Source: Pomacea canaliculata
Lineage: Eukaryota > Mollusca > Gastropoda > Architaenioglossa > Ampullariidae
Assembly: GCF_003073045.1 (NCBI RefSeq)
Contig: NC_037591.1
Span: 24,461,319 to 24,525,318 of the forward strand
Reading direction: 5' to 3'
Length of the DNA stretch: 64,000 nt
Shown here in pieces: positions 11,695 to 23,720 of the stretch. The notes under the pieces were generated by a model, which was not told the origin of the DNA, did no database searches, and saw only the letters and a list, made by a program, of their open reading frames with translations. Positions within the stretch are counted from its first letter, which is position 1; every line of letters starts with the position of its first letter. Made by a program: the position numbers and the translations under genes.

Positions 11695-14600
11695 CTAGTA
11701 GTCGACAGGTACTCTAAGGACCCATCCATCCCCACATCCAATCAGCAGCTGACCGTTAAGGTCAAGGTTCAGAGCTGTGGGCCGCACCATGTCACCACTG
11801 CCAGGAAGGAAGCAGACAAAGTTGATGCCACGGTGTGATACTCTTGTCACGTGCACACAGTCGTTCATCCAGTCAGCGATCAGCAGCACATCTTTGCCAT
11901 AGAAGCAGACGTCTGTTGGGAAGAAGTTCTTTTGCGTGAAGGTCGCTATGGGGTCGTTGGATTTGTTAGAATACAGACGTACAACACGGGATGCCCGGCT
12001 ACCCGCTTCACTCTTATTTATCTTTACTAGTTCATCATTTGTGTTCTCACCTTCATCTTCATCTACTAAAGCAAAAAACGTTCCTTGCTCGTTTGAATCA
12101 AAGTTATGTACCCTGTGTGTCTTTGGGGTCAATAAAAAAGAGATACTTTCCTTTTTATCACTTTTTTTCCAATTGATTGAAACTATATGAAGTACACCTG
12201 ATTCAAAGTCCTGAACTAAAGAATGCAGACATTTGTTCTTAGAAGGAAGAGCACAAAATGAGAACTCATCCCATCGGAAAATACTATTCTCACGTGAAAT
12301 GTATGATATCCGCGTTCCGTAGTCTGTCTCGGGTCCTCTACGACCATTAGAGTCAAAACACACGCCTTTCTCTTTAGTATAGTCACCTCCTGTTCCCCCA
12401 TAATACACTTCAATACGTCCGTCCTTTCGCTGCCCCAAAGCATGCACTTCCCGACATCCTCTATCGCCACATCGATCCACTCTAACAATTTCTACGGCTT
12501 TCTTAGTTGGAAAACTCAACTGGACTGGTGACCCGATAAATGTCTTCATGGAGTGGTCCTCAATGTAGTTATAGAAGTCACCGTGGAGTACATGGCGGTA
12601 AGTGTGGACAGGCAGTCCTTCTTCTCGTTCTCTCAGTTGCTCTGAGCTTCCTTCTCCCCGTGTCATCTCTCTCTCCACCTGCAGGACCTCCGTGTCACAG
12701 GTCGAACTCAGCGCGTGTTGAGCGCGGGATTGAAGTTGGAGAAGTGAGTTGAGCTCACCTTGTACTCGCTGTGTGTCAGCGGCCAGATCTTTCTCCAAAT
12801 CATCGGAAGCTTTCTTGAGTTCCATAAGTGCTTGGTCGCGATATTTTGCTGCCATGGCCACAATGACGTCATACCGGACTTGAATCTGTCGGACGTTAAA
12901 TTCAACATGGCTTATTGCTAAACTACTGATATCCTGCAGGTCTTACTAGGAAAGATTTTAGAAATCATATAATACTTTAAAACGTTTACCTATTTATTAC
13001 TTAATTTTACAATACATAGTTTGTAGCAAATTACACTTCTCTGTATTCACTATACAGTGGCGTAGGAACCAGGGGGGCAGCGGGGGCAGCCGCCCCCCCA
13101 AGGAAAATACAGGGGGGGCAGGAATATCCTTTTGCCCCCCCCAATATTTGAGACGTAATTCTCACAAAGAGCAAAGAACTGAAGAAAGGTAGGGGCACGT
13201 AGAGAGGAGACGGTCATCACCGTCACAAAAGCGAGCCCTGAGGCAAGTGGAGGCTCTAACACCTCTGACGATCAGATCGGGGACAGTCCGTTATTGTTTG
13301 CCATGCTAATTGCAGGCTGTGTTGAAGCCTGAGCGAAGAAAGCAGGCGGACAGTACATCGGTACATCGAGTGTGGTCTCCCTCCCCCTCCCCCATAATGC
13401 GACGCCTTTTCTTTGGCGGTTTTCCTTTGACCAACATAAAACATCCCCCATCCACTCGCTGTCACCCTAAAATTATTTGCTATCGCTTACAACCAAAAGG
13501 GGCCGCACTGGCCATCGGGAACACAGAAAGCCAGTAACGAATTAGTTGCATACCAATACCTCAGTATTGCCAATCAGACAGGAACCCTTACACTTTGTGA
13601 AAAGCTAGCGAAACACGAGGACTGCCATCTTACTAGACACCAACGGTTTAGTGCCAATTGACGGCTTTGACTTCACCTAAGTAAGGCAAAGACTCTGAGT
13701 CCCTATATTGGTAGTTTTCTTTAGAGAAAGAGAGACTGGTATTATTGCTATCTACGACTCAGGGGGAAGTGCATAAGTAACATTTCTAAAACTACACAAG
13801 GGCACTCTTTTATCATCAACGACTGTGGCTGGTACTCAACATAAGTTATCTGTGTTATACTGTTTGGTTTGTATATATGTGTCCGTGTTTTGGTAGATGG
13901 CCATTAGAATCGTGTCGCATCGCTGTGCTCAGCACCGTTGGGTAGCTGAGCGAGGAAGGGGTGGCCCGGCCATTCCCACCCTCAGTTTCGTCCCCTGGCC
14001 ACGGTGGTCTGGCCAGTTTATGGCCCTTAATTATAGGGTAGCCTTGCGTCCTTCCTCTCTGGTCTCTTTGATTCTCTTTGGGGTGGATGGGCTATTTTCC
14101 CAGGGTGTGCGGACACCAAGTTCAGGTATAGGGCTGTGTCTCTTTGTAACGTGGATTATCTCGCGGACGCTGGCCCTGTGGGTAGGGAAAGGTTCTGGAG
14201 GTTTCTCGAAGCCTATAGAACCTGCCACACAGGACTGGGAGGACGGCGGAGTTTTTGCGGTGGTGGAGAGACCTGTGCCCGTCTCTGGGAGTTAGTCGGG
14301 GGTTTGCCCGTGCTGTGTGTACTGTCGCTGGAACTGGCGTGGTGTCTAGAAGAGGGTTCCAGCAACCAGCGTATTTTTCCCCGCGTTTGTTGTGAGATAG
14401 AACAAAGCGTGTCACGAGCCGTTGGGTGAGTAGGCTTAATTAACCTTTACCTTTGTTTTTCCACGCAGTTTTTCTTCCTTAAACAAACAAAAAACATACC
14501 TGAGAAGTTCCATGACACAACGCGCTTGAATAACTGTTCTCATTATGCATGTATTTAAAGAGAGGGTTGATCTGCAATGGAGTTCATTAATAGAAATCAC

Positions 14601-15102
14601 AGAAGACGCAGTTTTTTTGGCACACTGACTTGCCAACCTTGATAATATGATTTTATATGATTATAACGTTTTATCACATTTCTTGTGAATGCGTTAGCCG
14701 GGGAGTCATTCTTTAATTTGTTTTTTCTTATTTAATGCTGCTTTGCCTTTTAACAATAAAGCACCGTGTTGTGGATGCTACCACTGTGTACGTGCGTGCA
14801 AGTACCCCCCCCATCCTTTTTTACGTAATGTGCGAGTGCGAACGCCGCTCACTGTCAGCAGGGAGTTTGCCCCCCCAACGCCGAACATCTTCCTACGCCA
14901 CTGCTATATTTTGGATTAAATACAGAAGATGGACATTTGTACCTTTAGCAAGACAAGTTGAATGAACATTACTATTTGAGAAGATCGTTGACTTACCTGT
15001 TCCATTATTGCCGCTCGCTTTTCTTGGACTTGGCAGAAACCTCGGTGACCTGTACACTTCTGAACAGACTGCACACGTCATGTTATCCTGCGTAGCAGCC
15101 AT
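11695..15102 (-). pseudogene. TRIM-like gene 2: intact propeller exon, remnant RING exon
   Basis: The second exon (11695-12885) is fully open, 396 codons plus stop. It starts at the conserved cag acceptor with IQVRYDVIVAMAAKYRDQAL, then has a coiled coil (KKASDDLEKDLAADTQRVQG) and the NHL-like end (PTDVCFYGKDVLLIADWMND; RPTALNLDLNGQLLIGCGDG). The first exon is reduced from 516 to 106 nt (14997-15102). It keeps MAATQDNMTCAVCSEVYRS and PRFLP, then jumps to the exon's distal end and a gtaagt donor. This leaves half a RING, no B-box and phase 1 instead of 0, so the two exons no longer join in frame. A TIR transposon (13055-14903) occupies most of the intron. Possibly still transcribed; a full TRIM protein cannot be made from these two exons. 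Confidence 0.75.
13055..14903. mobile_element. hAT-like TIR transposon (1.85 kb), non-autonomous
   Basis: The left end begins cagtggcgtaggaa and the right end is its reverse complement. Both ends continue into G/C runs (gggggg...gccccccc), typical of hAT-type termini with CAGTGGCGTAG. A ctata pentamer flanks each end, but I do not see a full 8-bp target duplication. No hAT transposase is readable. The interior (about 13900-14430) is GC-richer than its surroundings and has overlapping open frames on both strands with no domain I recognise; it may be captured or nested sequence. The element sits in the intron of TRIM copy 2. Confidence 0.65.
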
Positions 15103-15454
15103 GTTATATGTAGGGATATCTCGCTGCTAAGCAGGTTATCAACTGGTTCAATCGCAAGCTATCCATGATAAAAATCATGGTATAAAGCGGGAGAAAACAG
15201 TTAATTTTTGTAATTTAATATGCGTTTTCTGCACCGAAAGAACTTCTCTAGCCTTTATGTTAAGTGGTATAGTTTTTTCTTTCTTCTCATAATCAGTTTA
15301 GTGTCTTGTACTTAAACTTATCTGTATCTCAAGCTTTGCAAAATCATTTTATAATAGTTTTTACCGTTATTTTTAGATGTATGTCTGTTTCTCCAGTAAT
15401 TTACATACCACTACCGAAGAAGTAAACTTTTTTGGCACTTTTCTCTCGTAGTCC

Positions 15455-15461
15455 CCCCCTC

Positions 15462-15495
<34 letters not shown>

Positions 15496-15500
15496 CATAC
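15455..15500. repeat. (CT)n(CA)n microsatellite
   Basis: Consecutive ct then ca dinucleotide runs. The partner copy at about 60215-60240 is shorter, as expected for slippage after duplication. Confidence 0.85.
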
Positions 15501-17304
15501 ACAATCAATCGTGAATACTGAAAAACATTTCCGTTTTAACGTTTATTATAACTGTCAAAAGAAAGCTATTCTATGGAAGATCATCAAGTAAAGCCGTCCT
15601 GGCGGGTAGTACAGTAAAACCTCTGTATTAAGATTAGGTATAATCCATCGAAATCACCTTTTCTTACTCCTAACAGATAGATAAACCAGTCTGCTTTTAT
15701 TCCTCAAGCCATGACTTCAAACACATGTGCAGTTTAGACAGAAGTTTAGGTTTTGAGCATCAATGAACGAGTAAATATCAAATATAAAGAAAAATTACAA
15801 TTTAGAGTTTTAAGAGACTTTTAGAGCTTTTTTTGGACTTTAGAGTTAGAATTTAGAGTTAGGCTTCTTGATCAATAGGAAAAGGAAAAAAATCATGTAA
15901 TCGGAGTTACCGGTTTAACCTTCATGTACGCAAGACGTACACAAGATTTGTGTGTGTGTGTGTGAGAGTGTGTGGGAACCAGTATTATATTTTTTGGAAA
16001 GCAAATCTTTAGTAAGATTTTTGCCCTTGATAGTTTTATCAACTATCTTTGACAAAACCGTTAGCTTATCCATCATCTGACTGATCTGATAACACTACAA
16101 TGGATCATAATACACACACACAGTCTCTGTTTGTTTATCCATACATTGTGTTTAGCCATCACAGGTGACCGTTGTGACGTTTCATCCATTTTTCGAGCCG
16201 TTCGTGGCCTGGAAATCATTCGATCCTCCAGCCGCTGCCAGACACAGAGTTTTTTTCCGCATGAGTTTTCTTTGTCTTACTCGCACTAGATTGGTACCGC
16301 TTCTCGATTCCGCCATGTTGTACGGTAAGTAACCCTGGGTTAGAGCAATCAGAGGTTTGTAGATGTACATACCTATGGACCAACAGATTCAGGTCCATAC
16401 TCAGGGGCAGGCAGACGAGGAATCTGTGTAGGAGCCAGCGCTTTTAATTAATATGCTAATTAGGCTCCTAATTAATCCCCGTGGGGGCTAAGAGAGGCCT
16501 GAACAGATCATTACGTGTACTGAGGTGGAAAAGCATATCTGTAGTGTAAACAGTTGACCAGAAGTAGTCTTTTTTATAATGTACTATTTTTTTTAATACA
16601 AATTTCTGTCCAAAGTCGATATAGAGCTTAAACTGTCGGTCGTAAGGTGAGTTGTGGAGGTGATCTGATTAGAGATGTTACTTATACAGAGAAATACATC
16701 CAAGAAAAATGTTTGAGTCGTAACTAAGAGTGGGTCTTAATCGGGAAGATTTTTATGGAGAGGTTTTACTGCAACAGCAAACAAATTAGACACAAAAGTA
16801 CAAAAAGTCAAAATTAATAATCATATTTCCATTACTCCTAGTACAATAAAGAAAGAAAATCTGATGTAAACTATGCGTCACTGTGCATAACCATATAAAA
16901 ACATATAACCATAGAAAAGACAACAGCAAGAACACAGTAGCCTTAACACAACAACAGTAGCAACAGATATTTGAATGTTAACTTTACCTGCCTTAAGTTA
17001 TTAAAATAGTACTTAGGTATTAATCCTTCTCTTTCATTTCTTAAGTAATCACAAACTAGAATGTTGTGAGACTTCTGTTCAATATCACAAGTTTTAGTTA
17101 GCATGGTGCAGTTAGGATATCAGTATGCTACAATCACTGTGTGAACTCAAAGAATTGTTATTTAAGATTCCTAACTCATAATAGAGTCATATAGTTTTCA
17201 CATGAGAAAAAGGCTTTATAATATATCATTCGAATAGACATTCCTTTCATACAATTCATAGCACTATAATGTGGATATACATGTCAAATAAACATTTTCT
17301 TAAC

Positions 17305-17845
17305 TTATTTAAGCCAGTTTGTGAAAATGTTCATATCCTCCTGTTGGTCTAAAATCCACGACAGCCTTGAACTATTCAATAAATGTTCAATTGCAGTAAT
17401 ATGATCAGAAATAGTTTTTATAATGACAAACAAGTTGTAAATAAATGGATAACCAATACTAGAAAATCTGGGTACATTTGAAAGATTAACTAAGTTATAC
17501 AGACAGCAGTGTCGTAATTTGTGCAATAACATCTAAAGAAAACCTACTAAACTCCTAAAGTGCCGTTTACCAGGATTTTTGTTGTTCTTGGTAAAAATGC
17601 AAAATACTCATAATAGCACAAATATAATATTATATAATGATTACAAGAACCAAAGTTAACATTTTACAACGATATGATAATATAGGGGCAATATTCTTAT
17701 GAAATAATCCCACCTGTACGTCTGCAGGAAGTAAAAGCTTTCGATATGTATATAGAAGTGAGAATATTGCCTTATGTGTTTGATCATGAACAATTGTACG
17801 CTGTTCAAGCCAGGGATAACTGATGGTTAGGACTGAGTTTAACAC
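17305..17845 (-). mobile_element. LINE reverse-transcriptase C-terminal relic
   Basis: The minus strand reads LNSVLTISYPWLEQRTIVHD, then KAIFSLLYTYRKLLLPADVQ and VGLFHKNIAPIL. This is the post-catalytic thumb/connection pattern of non-LTR reverse transcriptases (QA.KA..SL...LP.D....LFD....PIL.YG). A further open piece (17305-17532), ending SSRLSWILDQQEDMN, continues the same C-terminal domain. The catalytic core is missing. A paralogous decayed copy is at 61645-62170. Confidence 0.6.
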
Positions 17846-18965
17846 CTACAAATAATAAGTCAATCATTACTTTGACACTTTCCTATTAAACAAGCAGTGT
17901 ACATGTTTTCCCTCTTGAAAAGACAATAACTTTAGTTTTCACACTAACATACAAATCCTACCTGGCACAATGTCATGACACAACACTGAGAGCATCTTGT
18001 AATTTTTTCATATTCAGAACATATCATCAGCTTACAAACATAGGAACATCTGGTACAGAATTTTTACATCATCATTTGACACCAGTTGCTATTCATGAAA
18101 AAGATTGCAGACCATCAATGTTTCTGAGCCAAAAGGACTTTAAATCGTTTAAAAAGAAAATCAGACCAATGGCCATAGATTTCCTCTTACCGTAAAATAA
18201 CCTGAAAGGTATTTAATTACCCTGAAGTAAGTGTTGGCCTCGGTGTGCATAGTCTTCGTGGCTTGAAAAAATATCCTCTAATATCTATGTTAAACAATTT
18301 TTAAGAAGAAAAAATCTTTATTTTATCAAATTTTCATAGTCAATAAACGCACAAAAAGACGTTTCCTTCTCTTTAACAGGAAGTTTGTTATACTAAGTAA
18401 ACAAATGATCAAGTGTGGTCCGACTTTCTAGTTATACAGAACAACACATCGAGCACTAAGCTCCCGCACACTATTACTATGTGAAGTTACCTAATTTTTA
18501 TTTACATCAGTCTTTGACATATGTTGCCAATCGTTAGTCATTCTTCTATGTTACCATAGATCACCATCTTTATTTTCTGTGGCAGTAATTTTGTGAGATA
18601 TTTCCGAAATTTCTTTACCAAACTATTTCGATTTTGAGCGACACAAGTCTTCAAAATAAAGTCATAGTTGGATTTCTAGTCATGATTAATTCATTGCCGT
18701 AGAAAATTCCTTGAAATATTCCTTTGCAAAAGACTATGGAAACATTTTCCGCGATGTGACCCACACTTGGTGGACTGTAAGTAAAAAAAAACTTCTGGAG
18801 ACCAAAGTTCTGAGCGGAGCCCGCTTCAAACTATCATGTCACTTTATTTCTTTCCTTGTCTTTCTGTTTAGCAAAATACATTTCACTGCAAGTTGTTCGA
18901 TATATACAGAATGAAAGATATCAGCACAAATTTCAATTTTGACAAAACGGTTTGGCTGACAAAAA

Positions 18966-19583
18966 AATACGAAGGATGTTATTCCAATGTAATTTTAATT
19001 GACATAGAAACGACCTTAAATCTCCTTTTCATATATTTAAAAAAAAAAAAAAACAAAAAAAAAAAAAAACCAAACAAAAAAAAAAAACAGTTAACAGCAC
19101 AATTCTTCTAAAACTTGTACACTTACATTTATACCCTAATGAATGTTAACATTAAGGGATAGTTACATTGTTTTATTCCTTTATAAAACGGAAAAAAAAG
19201 TCTAAAACTAGTCTCAGTGATTCGACTACATGGGATGCTTCACGCACTCGAATGATGCTGGCTATTGTGGGAGAATAAAGAAATTCCTAGCAAAAATATT
19301 GTTTACCATTATTTGTATGAGAAAAAGAAAGAAAGAACTGAAAAAAGAAGACTCTCAAGCACCATACTCTTGCAAGCATTATTTACATCATCAGCATAAG
19401 TTTTGGAAATGCAAAGTGGGAACGGCTTCAGTGCTGTGTTAATTTTTATTAAGAGATCTTTTTTCTTGTTCATAATCGCCCCCAGTGGAGGATAGGGCGG
19501 CAACTTTATCAGGAGATGCTCCCTGTTATTTATTTTATTGAAAATTATTTATTGCTCCATATGTTATTTTGATAGATGTACGA
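18966..19583. other. Poly-A-rich spacer and 3' flank of gene 3
   Basis: A long interrupted A run lies at about 19037-19090; the rest is AT-rich and probably holds the gene 3 3'-UTR. No gene was seen. Confidence 0.5.
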
Positions 19584-21873
19584 CTATTGATAAAAATAGA
19601 AAAAGTTGTATCGGGAAATCCAGCCATCGCCACACCCAATAAGCAGGTGGCCGTAAACATCAACGTTTAAAGCTGTTGGCCGCACAATGTTACCATTGAC
19701 TGGCAGGTAGCTGATAAATGTGATCCCATCGTCATCTACATGTGTAACGTGTACGCAGTCGTTCATCCAATCAGAAATCAACAACTTTTCACCCCAAAAG
19801 CAGACGTCTGTTGGGAAAAACGGTTGTAGTGGTGGTGTGTAGGTGGCTACAGGTTTGTTAGATTTATTAGAATAAACACGTACAACACGACGGGACCTTC
19901 CTTTGCACGTGTTCTCTTCATCTTTTATAATTGATTCATTTGAAGTTTCATCTTTATCTTCGTCTACTACAGCAAACAACATCCCGTGTTTGTCAGCATC
20001 AAAGTTATGTATCTTGTTTACTTCTGGGTTGAGTAAATGAGAACCGAAACACCATGTCTCCTTCTCGTCTCTTTGTTCCAACTTAATTGAACTTATGAAA
20101 CACTCACCTGTCGTACAGTTCTGATTTATACAATACATGCCAGCATCCTTTGAAGCGAGAATTCTCTTCTCTTGTCCTTCCCATTCCACTATGTGATCTT
20201 TTCGTGTCATGGGTGATATTCTTTTTCCGGGTTCAGCAACACCACTTGGAATGTTACGCCTGAAAATAACTGACTTCTCCTTAGAGAAGTCACCTCCTGT
20301 TCCCCCATAAAATACCTCCATACGTTTATCCTCCTTCTGCCGCAAAGCGTGCACCTCGCAGCATTCTCCATCCCCGCATCTAACATTGGTAATCAATCTG
20401 CAACTGTTCTCAATCTGTTTTGTCAGCTTCACTGGCCATCCTATGTACATCTTCACGCAGTTTTCAATGTCGTTAGTGAAATCGCCATGGAGTCCAGGAA
20501 AGTAAGTCACAGTAGGCCGTCCAGCCCTTAGTTCTGTCAACCACTCGGCGCTTCCTTCTCCCCGTGTCATCTCTCTCTCCACCTCCAGGACCTCCATGTC
20601 ACAAGAGGAACTCACCGCCCGTCGAGCTCGTTCTTTAAGCTTTAAGAGGAAGTTGGCCTCGTCTGTTACTAACTGTGTCATGGCGGTAAACTCTTTCCTC
20701 AGACTCTCTGACATTTCCTCAAGATTTCTCATCGCCTGGTCACGATATCTTCCTGCCATAGCCACAATGGCGTCATGCCGGACTTGAATCTGACAGAAAA
20801 CAACTTCATGGTTAAACATGTTTCGGTATTTGAACTTTCCTCTCTCCCCTAAACGGTAAATATGTTCGTATACTAAACTTATTTCGGGGCTGGATGGTGA
20901 GGTTTTACTGCTTCTACTTTTGTGGAGCCAGCATTTTGAGTAAGGAGGGGGGGGGGGGTGCGAAGGTAGTCCCATCTACTCTTACTCGTACTGCTTCATC
21001 TTTCCAAACCTTTTGTGAGGTCAGGTATACATTCCCTCAGCTAGGAGAAGTATGCCCTACATAGGTATGGAACAAACGCGCCTCCGGGTCCGGACACGAC
21101 TGTTCTAAACACTTGACTATTTGCTTTCTCGAAATCACAGAAAAACTTTGAAAAACATTGTGCACTGATTTATTATTTTATTCATAAAATACATAACAAC
21201 CAAAATATGTTATTAAAGGGTTTTAAGGTTATGTATTGAGACCTTAGAGAAACAAAAACATTGATGCAAAAGAAGACAACAAAAACAATAGATGGTCATG
21301 CAAACATCGAGATGCACAAAAAGATTTCAAATTTTATGTCATATATCTGTGACCTACCTGATTTAATAATGCAATTTTTTTTTCTTCTAAATGCGTCTTG
21401 TGTTCTTCAAAACAGAATTTTTGCTTTTCTAGAATACCAATTGAAGTGTCAAGACGACCCAGTTCATGTTCAATCGTTTGTTTACAGCGAGCGACTGCAT
21501 CTGACAGATCTTCTGTAACGTGTCCCTCGTGTTTGGTCAGTTTACACCTGGTACATATGGCTTGGTGACACTGTGTACAGTACAATACAAGACGTTTCTG
21601 TGTGTGTACAGAACACATAGACTGACTTCCCTCACTACGCGCCTGCTCCAGAGCTTCCTCCGTGAAGTAGAAGTTGACTTGTAGAGCACGCACACCACCT
21701 GGCGGTACAGTAGCAGGAGCTCTACAGGTAGGACACGGGATGATGTCTCCATGTATATTTGCCAGCTGCTCAAGACAGTGAAGACAGAAGGTGTGATAAC
21801 AGGGCAGAAACCTCGGTGATGTGTAAACTTCTGTGCAGACTGCACACGTCATGTCAACCTGAGTAGCAGCCAT
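19584..21873 (-). CDS. TRIM-like RING/B-box/propeller E3 ligase, gene 3
   Basis: A two-exon coding gene. Exon 1 is 21358-21873 (172 codons, gtaggt donor, phase 0) and exon 2 is 19584-20789 (401 codons + stop), giving about 573 aa. Exon 1: C3HC4 RING (residues 10-50: CAVC, PCYHTFCLHC, CPTC), then a B-box2 (about 87-118: CSVH, CTQCHQAICTRC, KHEGH). The coiled coil spans the exon join. Exon 2 opens IQVRHDAIVAMAGRYRDQAM and ends in an NHL-like beta-propeller (FFPTDVCFWGEKLLISDWMN; RPTALNVDVYGHLLIGCGDG). By family knowledge such proteins are cytoplasmic ubiquitin E3 ligases in which the propeller binds substrate or RNA; the substrate here is unknown. An open frame runs through the intron upstream of exon 2, but the conserved acceptor sets the true exon start. 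The intron holds a tRNA-derived SINE. Confidence 0.88.
20885..21137 (-). mobile_element. tRNA-derived SINE in intron of gene 3
   Basis: The minus-strand head resembles the A box and B box of a Leu/Ser-type tRNA (tcaagtgtttagaacag near 21115; a decayed B box near 21070). The body ends with gtaaaacctcaccatccagc. The same element lies at the same intron position in genes 4-7, so it was present before those genes duplicated. A long G run lies near 20944-20958. Confidence 0.6.
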
Positions 21874-21943
21874 GTTTGATGTGGAATCTTTATGTTTCAG
21901 TGTTCAGCAAAGTATAAACTCCTGCTTCAATCTCAAACAATCC
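21874..21943 (-). promoter_or_regulatory. 5'-UTR segment of gene 3 with splice acceptor
   Basis: Minus-strand ttatttcag followed by ggattgtttgagattg, 70 nt above the ATG, as in the sister genes. Confidence 0.55.
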
Positions 21944-22379
21944 CTGAAATAAAATCATTACAAAAGGAGTGTTGTAAAACTGTTACACTGGAAATTGGAG
22001 GAATGGACAAAAAGAAACAAAGTGACAGTATAGAGTTAATCTAATTTGACCTTTCTTCAAGCATTATTTTTGATCAAAGGACTTTTTTGTTTTACTTTAC
22101 CATTATTATTAGTATAACAGTTTTATGTTTATTTTGGTGTACATTCAAACTTTCTATGATGAAATGGCTTGTGTTATGTTCTCTATACTCCTCAATTAGA
22201 CGAACAAATAAAAATGTCAGCGCAAAATGAACAATTATCAAAGAGACGATTAGCATCTGATTAATTAATTACAAGATAACTTTTGCAATGATTATTATAA
22301 TGATGAGGAGGAAAAAGAAAAGAAAGGAGAACAGGGTAAACACGCATTTTAATCTGATCAAATAAACCACAAACATTTT

Positions 22380-23720
22380 ATCTGCCTTTGACAGTGATGA
22401 TGTTTCTGGCTGAACTCTACTGGACCGGTCTGCTGTGTTTGACACCATGGACCACTCTCCGTTCCTTCATAGACTACACACCCTCTACGTCGTTTTAGAC
22501 CAAGTTCACCCAAACAAACACGCGCCATGGTAACCCTACATTCATAGCAAAGAGCTAAGGCGGAGCGTGGACGAGGTGAGAGGTTGTGATGGAGGTGTGG
22601 GATGACTGTCTAAATGCTAGATGCTAAATGTTTATTCGGCCAAAACTGAGTTCCTCCTTGCTCACATAAGTCCTTGATGGTCGAGTAGAAGCGTATTTAT
22701 GACCTGCAGCCACCTCATGGGCCGCACAAACAGGCCACAACTGCCCAGTCATTGCACCTGCTTTACTGCCTGAGGCCTTCAGAGAGTTTTTTGTTCACAA
22801 GATTCTTGACCTCCAGGCTAATTTTGATCAACTGCCTGTCCATCTCAACCACCAAATTTCTCATCTTCTCATTTGTTCTGTCTAATCTAGATTATTGCAA
22901 CTGTCTTCTTGCTGGCTGTCCACAGTACTTCATCCACAAGCTTCAGGAAGTCCACAACTCAGCTGCTCGTCTCGTTTTCCGGACTCGCAAATCTGAACAT
23001 GTCACATGCACCACTTCTTCACTCTCTTCATTGGCTGCCAGTTAAAGCTAGAATAGACTACAAGCTCTTAACTCTATGCTATGGATTCTTTTAAGGCTCC
23101 TTCCCACACTACTTCACTGAAATCTTGTCTGTCCACGCTCCTGCCTGAAACCTTCGCTGCTCATCAGACTCCCACATTTGATCCTCCCTCCCACAAAGAC
23201 ACATACGGACAACGGACGCCCTCCGTCTGTGCTGCTAAGCAGTGGAAATCTCTTCCACATCACATTCGCCACTCTGACTACAAGGCTACATTCATCATGT
23301 AACGACTTCATCTGACACTGTTTACAGTATCTACATTCCTTCACACCTTCATCCATTGCTTTACGTTCTACTCTGGTACCTCAACTTTATGTTGTTCAGT
23401 GTGCCTACCTCACTGTCCACTGCTGTTATATTGTAACTCATTGTTATGTTGTTCAGTGTGTCTATACTCGAGATGAAGACATCAATCATCGCTCGTTAGT
23501 CCGCCCAAGCTCGTCAAGGTCATTTGCGTCAGTAGTCAGGAATCTGTGATTCGTTGTCGCTGCTAACCTGACCCTTGATAAACAAGTGACACCTGTTTGT
23601 CAGTCTGTCTGTTGTGGTAAACAAGTGACACCTTTCCACATCCGCCACCTGCCCACTGTTGAATCTTTTAAATATGCACTAAAGACACACTTCTTCCTTG
23701 AACACCACTCTCAACAGCAG
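22380..23720 (+). mobile_element. LINE relic (CR1/L2/jockey-like RT)
   Basis: Plus-strand pieces in several frames. RSAVFDTMDHSPFLHRLHTL is RT motif A (cf. D.SAAFDTVDHSLLL). VHPNKHAPW is the endonuclease-RT linker. LDYCNCLLAGCPQYFIHKLQ and EVHNSAARLVF, then LHWLPVKARIDYKLLTLCY, are the RT C-terminus. YGQRTPSVCAAKQWKSLPHH is the terminal motif. The linker lies after RT motif A rather than before it, so the copy is rearranged. The same odd order recurs near 40.1, 46.7 and 54.1 kb. Confidence 0.75.

Larger units (their letters stand above)
15040..18965. repeat. Segmental duplication, copy A (partner ~59800-63880)
   Basis: From the half RING exon of gene 2 outward, the sequence matches 59800-63880 nearly continuously. 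Landmarks in both are the CT/CA repeat near 15460, the gttttaagagacttttagagc stretch, the ccgccatgttgtacggtaag site, a ttaattaatatgctaattag palindromic patch and an acaaatgatcaagtgtggtc block. Copy A has extra sequence near 16560-17000. Copy B has an LTR fossil absent here. No host gene is evident apart from the items listed separately. Confidence 0.8.

Noticed and set aside
11936-12190. Plus-strand open frames opposite the propeller exons
   Set aside because: Antisense shadows of the minus-strand exon; equivalent frames recur opposite every propeller exon because the sequence is duplicated.
16182-16398. Minus-strand open frame MYIYKPLIALTQGYLP conserved at 60927-61127
   Set aside because: Conservation follows from the recent segmental duplication; no domain, and it overlaps a likely plus-strand start/donor site.
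20790-20975. N-terminal extension of the gene 3 propeller frame (MGLPSHPPPPPYSK...)
   Set aside because: It reads through the intron and part of the SINE; the conserved ctgtcag acceptor and paralogous exon starts place the exon boundary at 20789.
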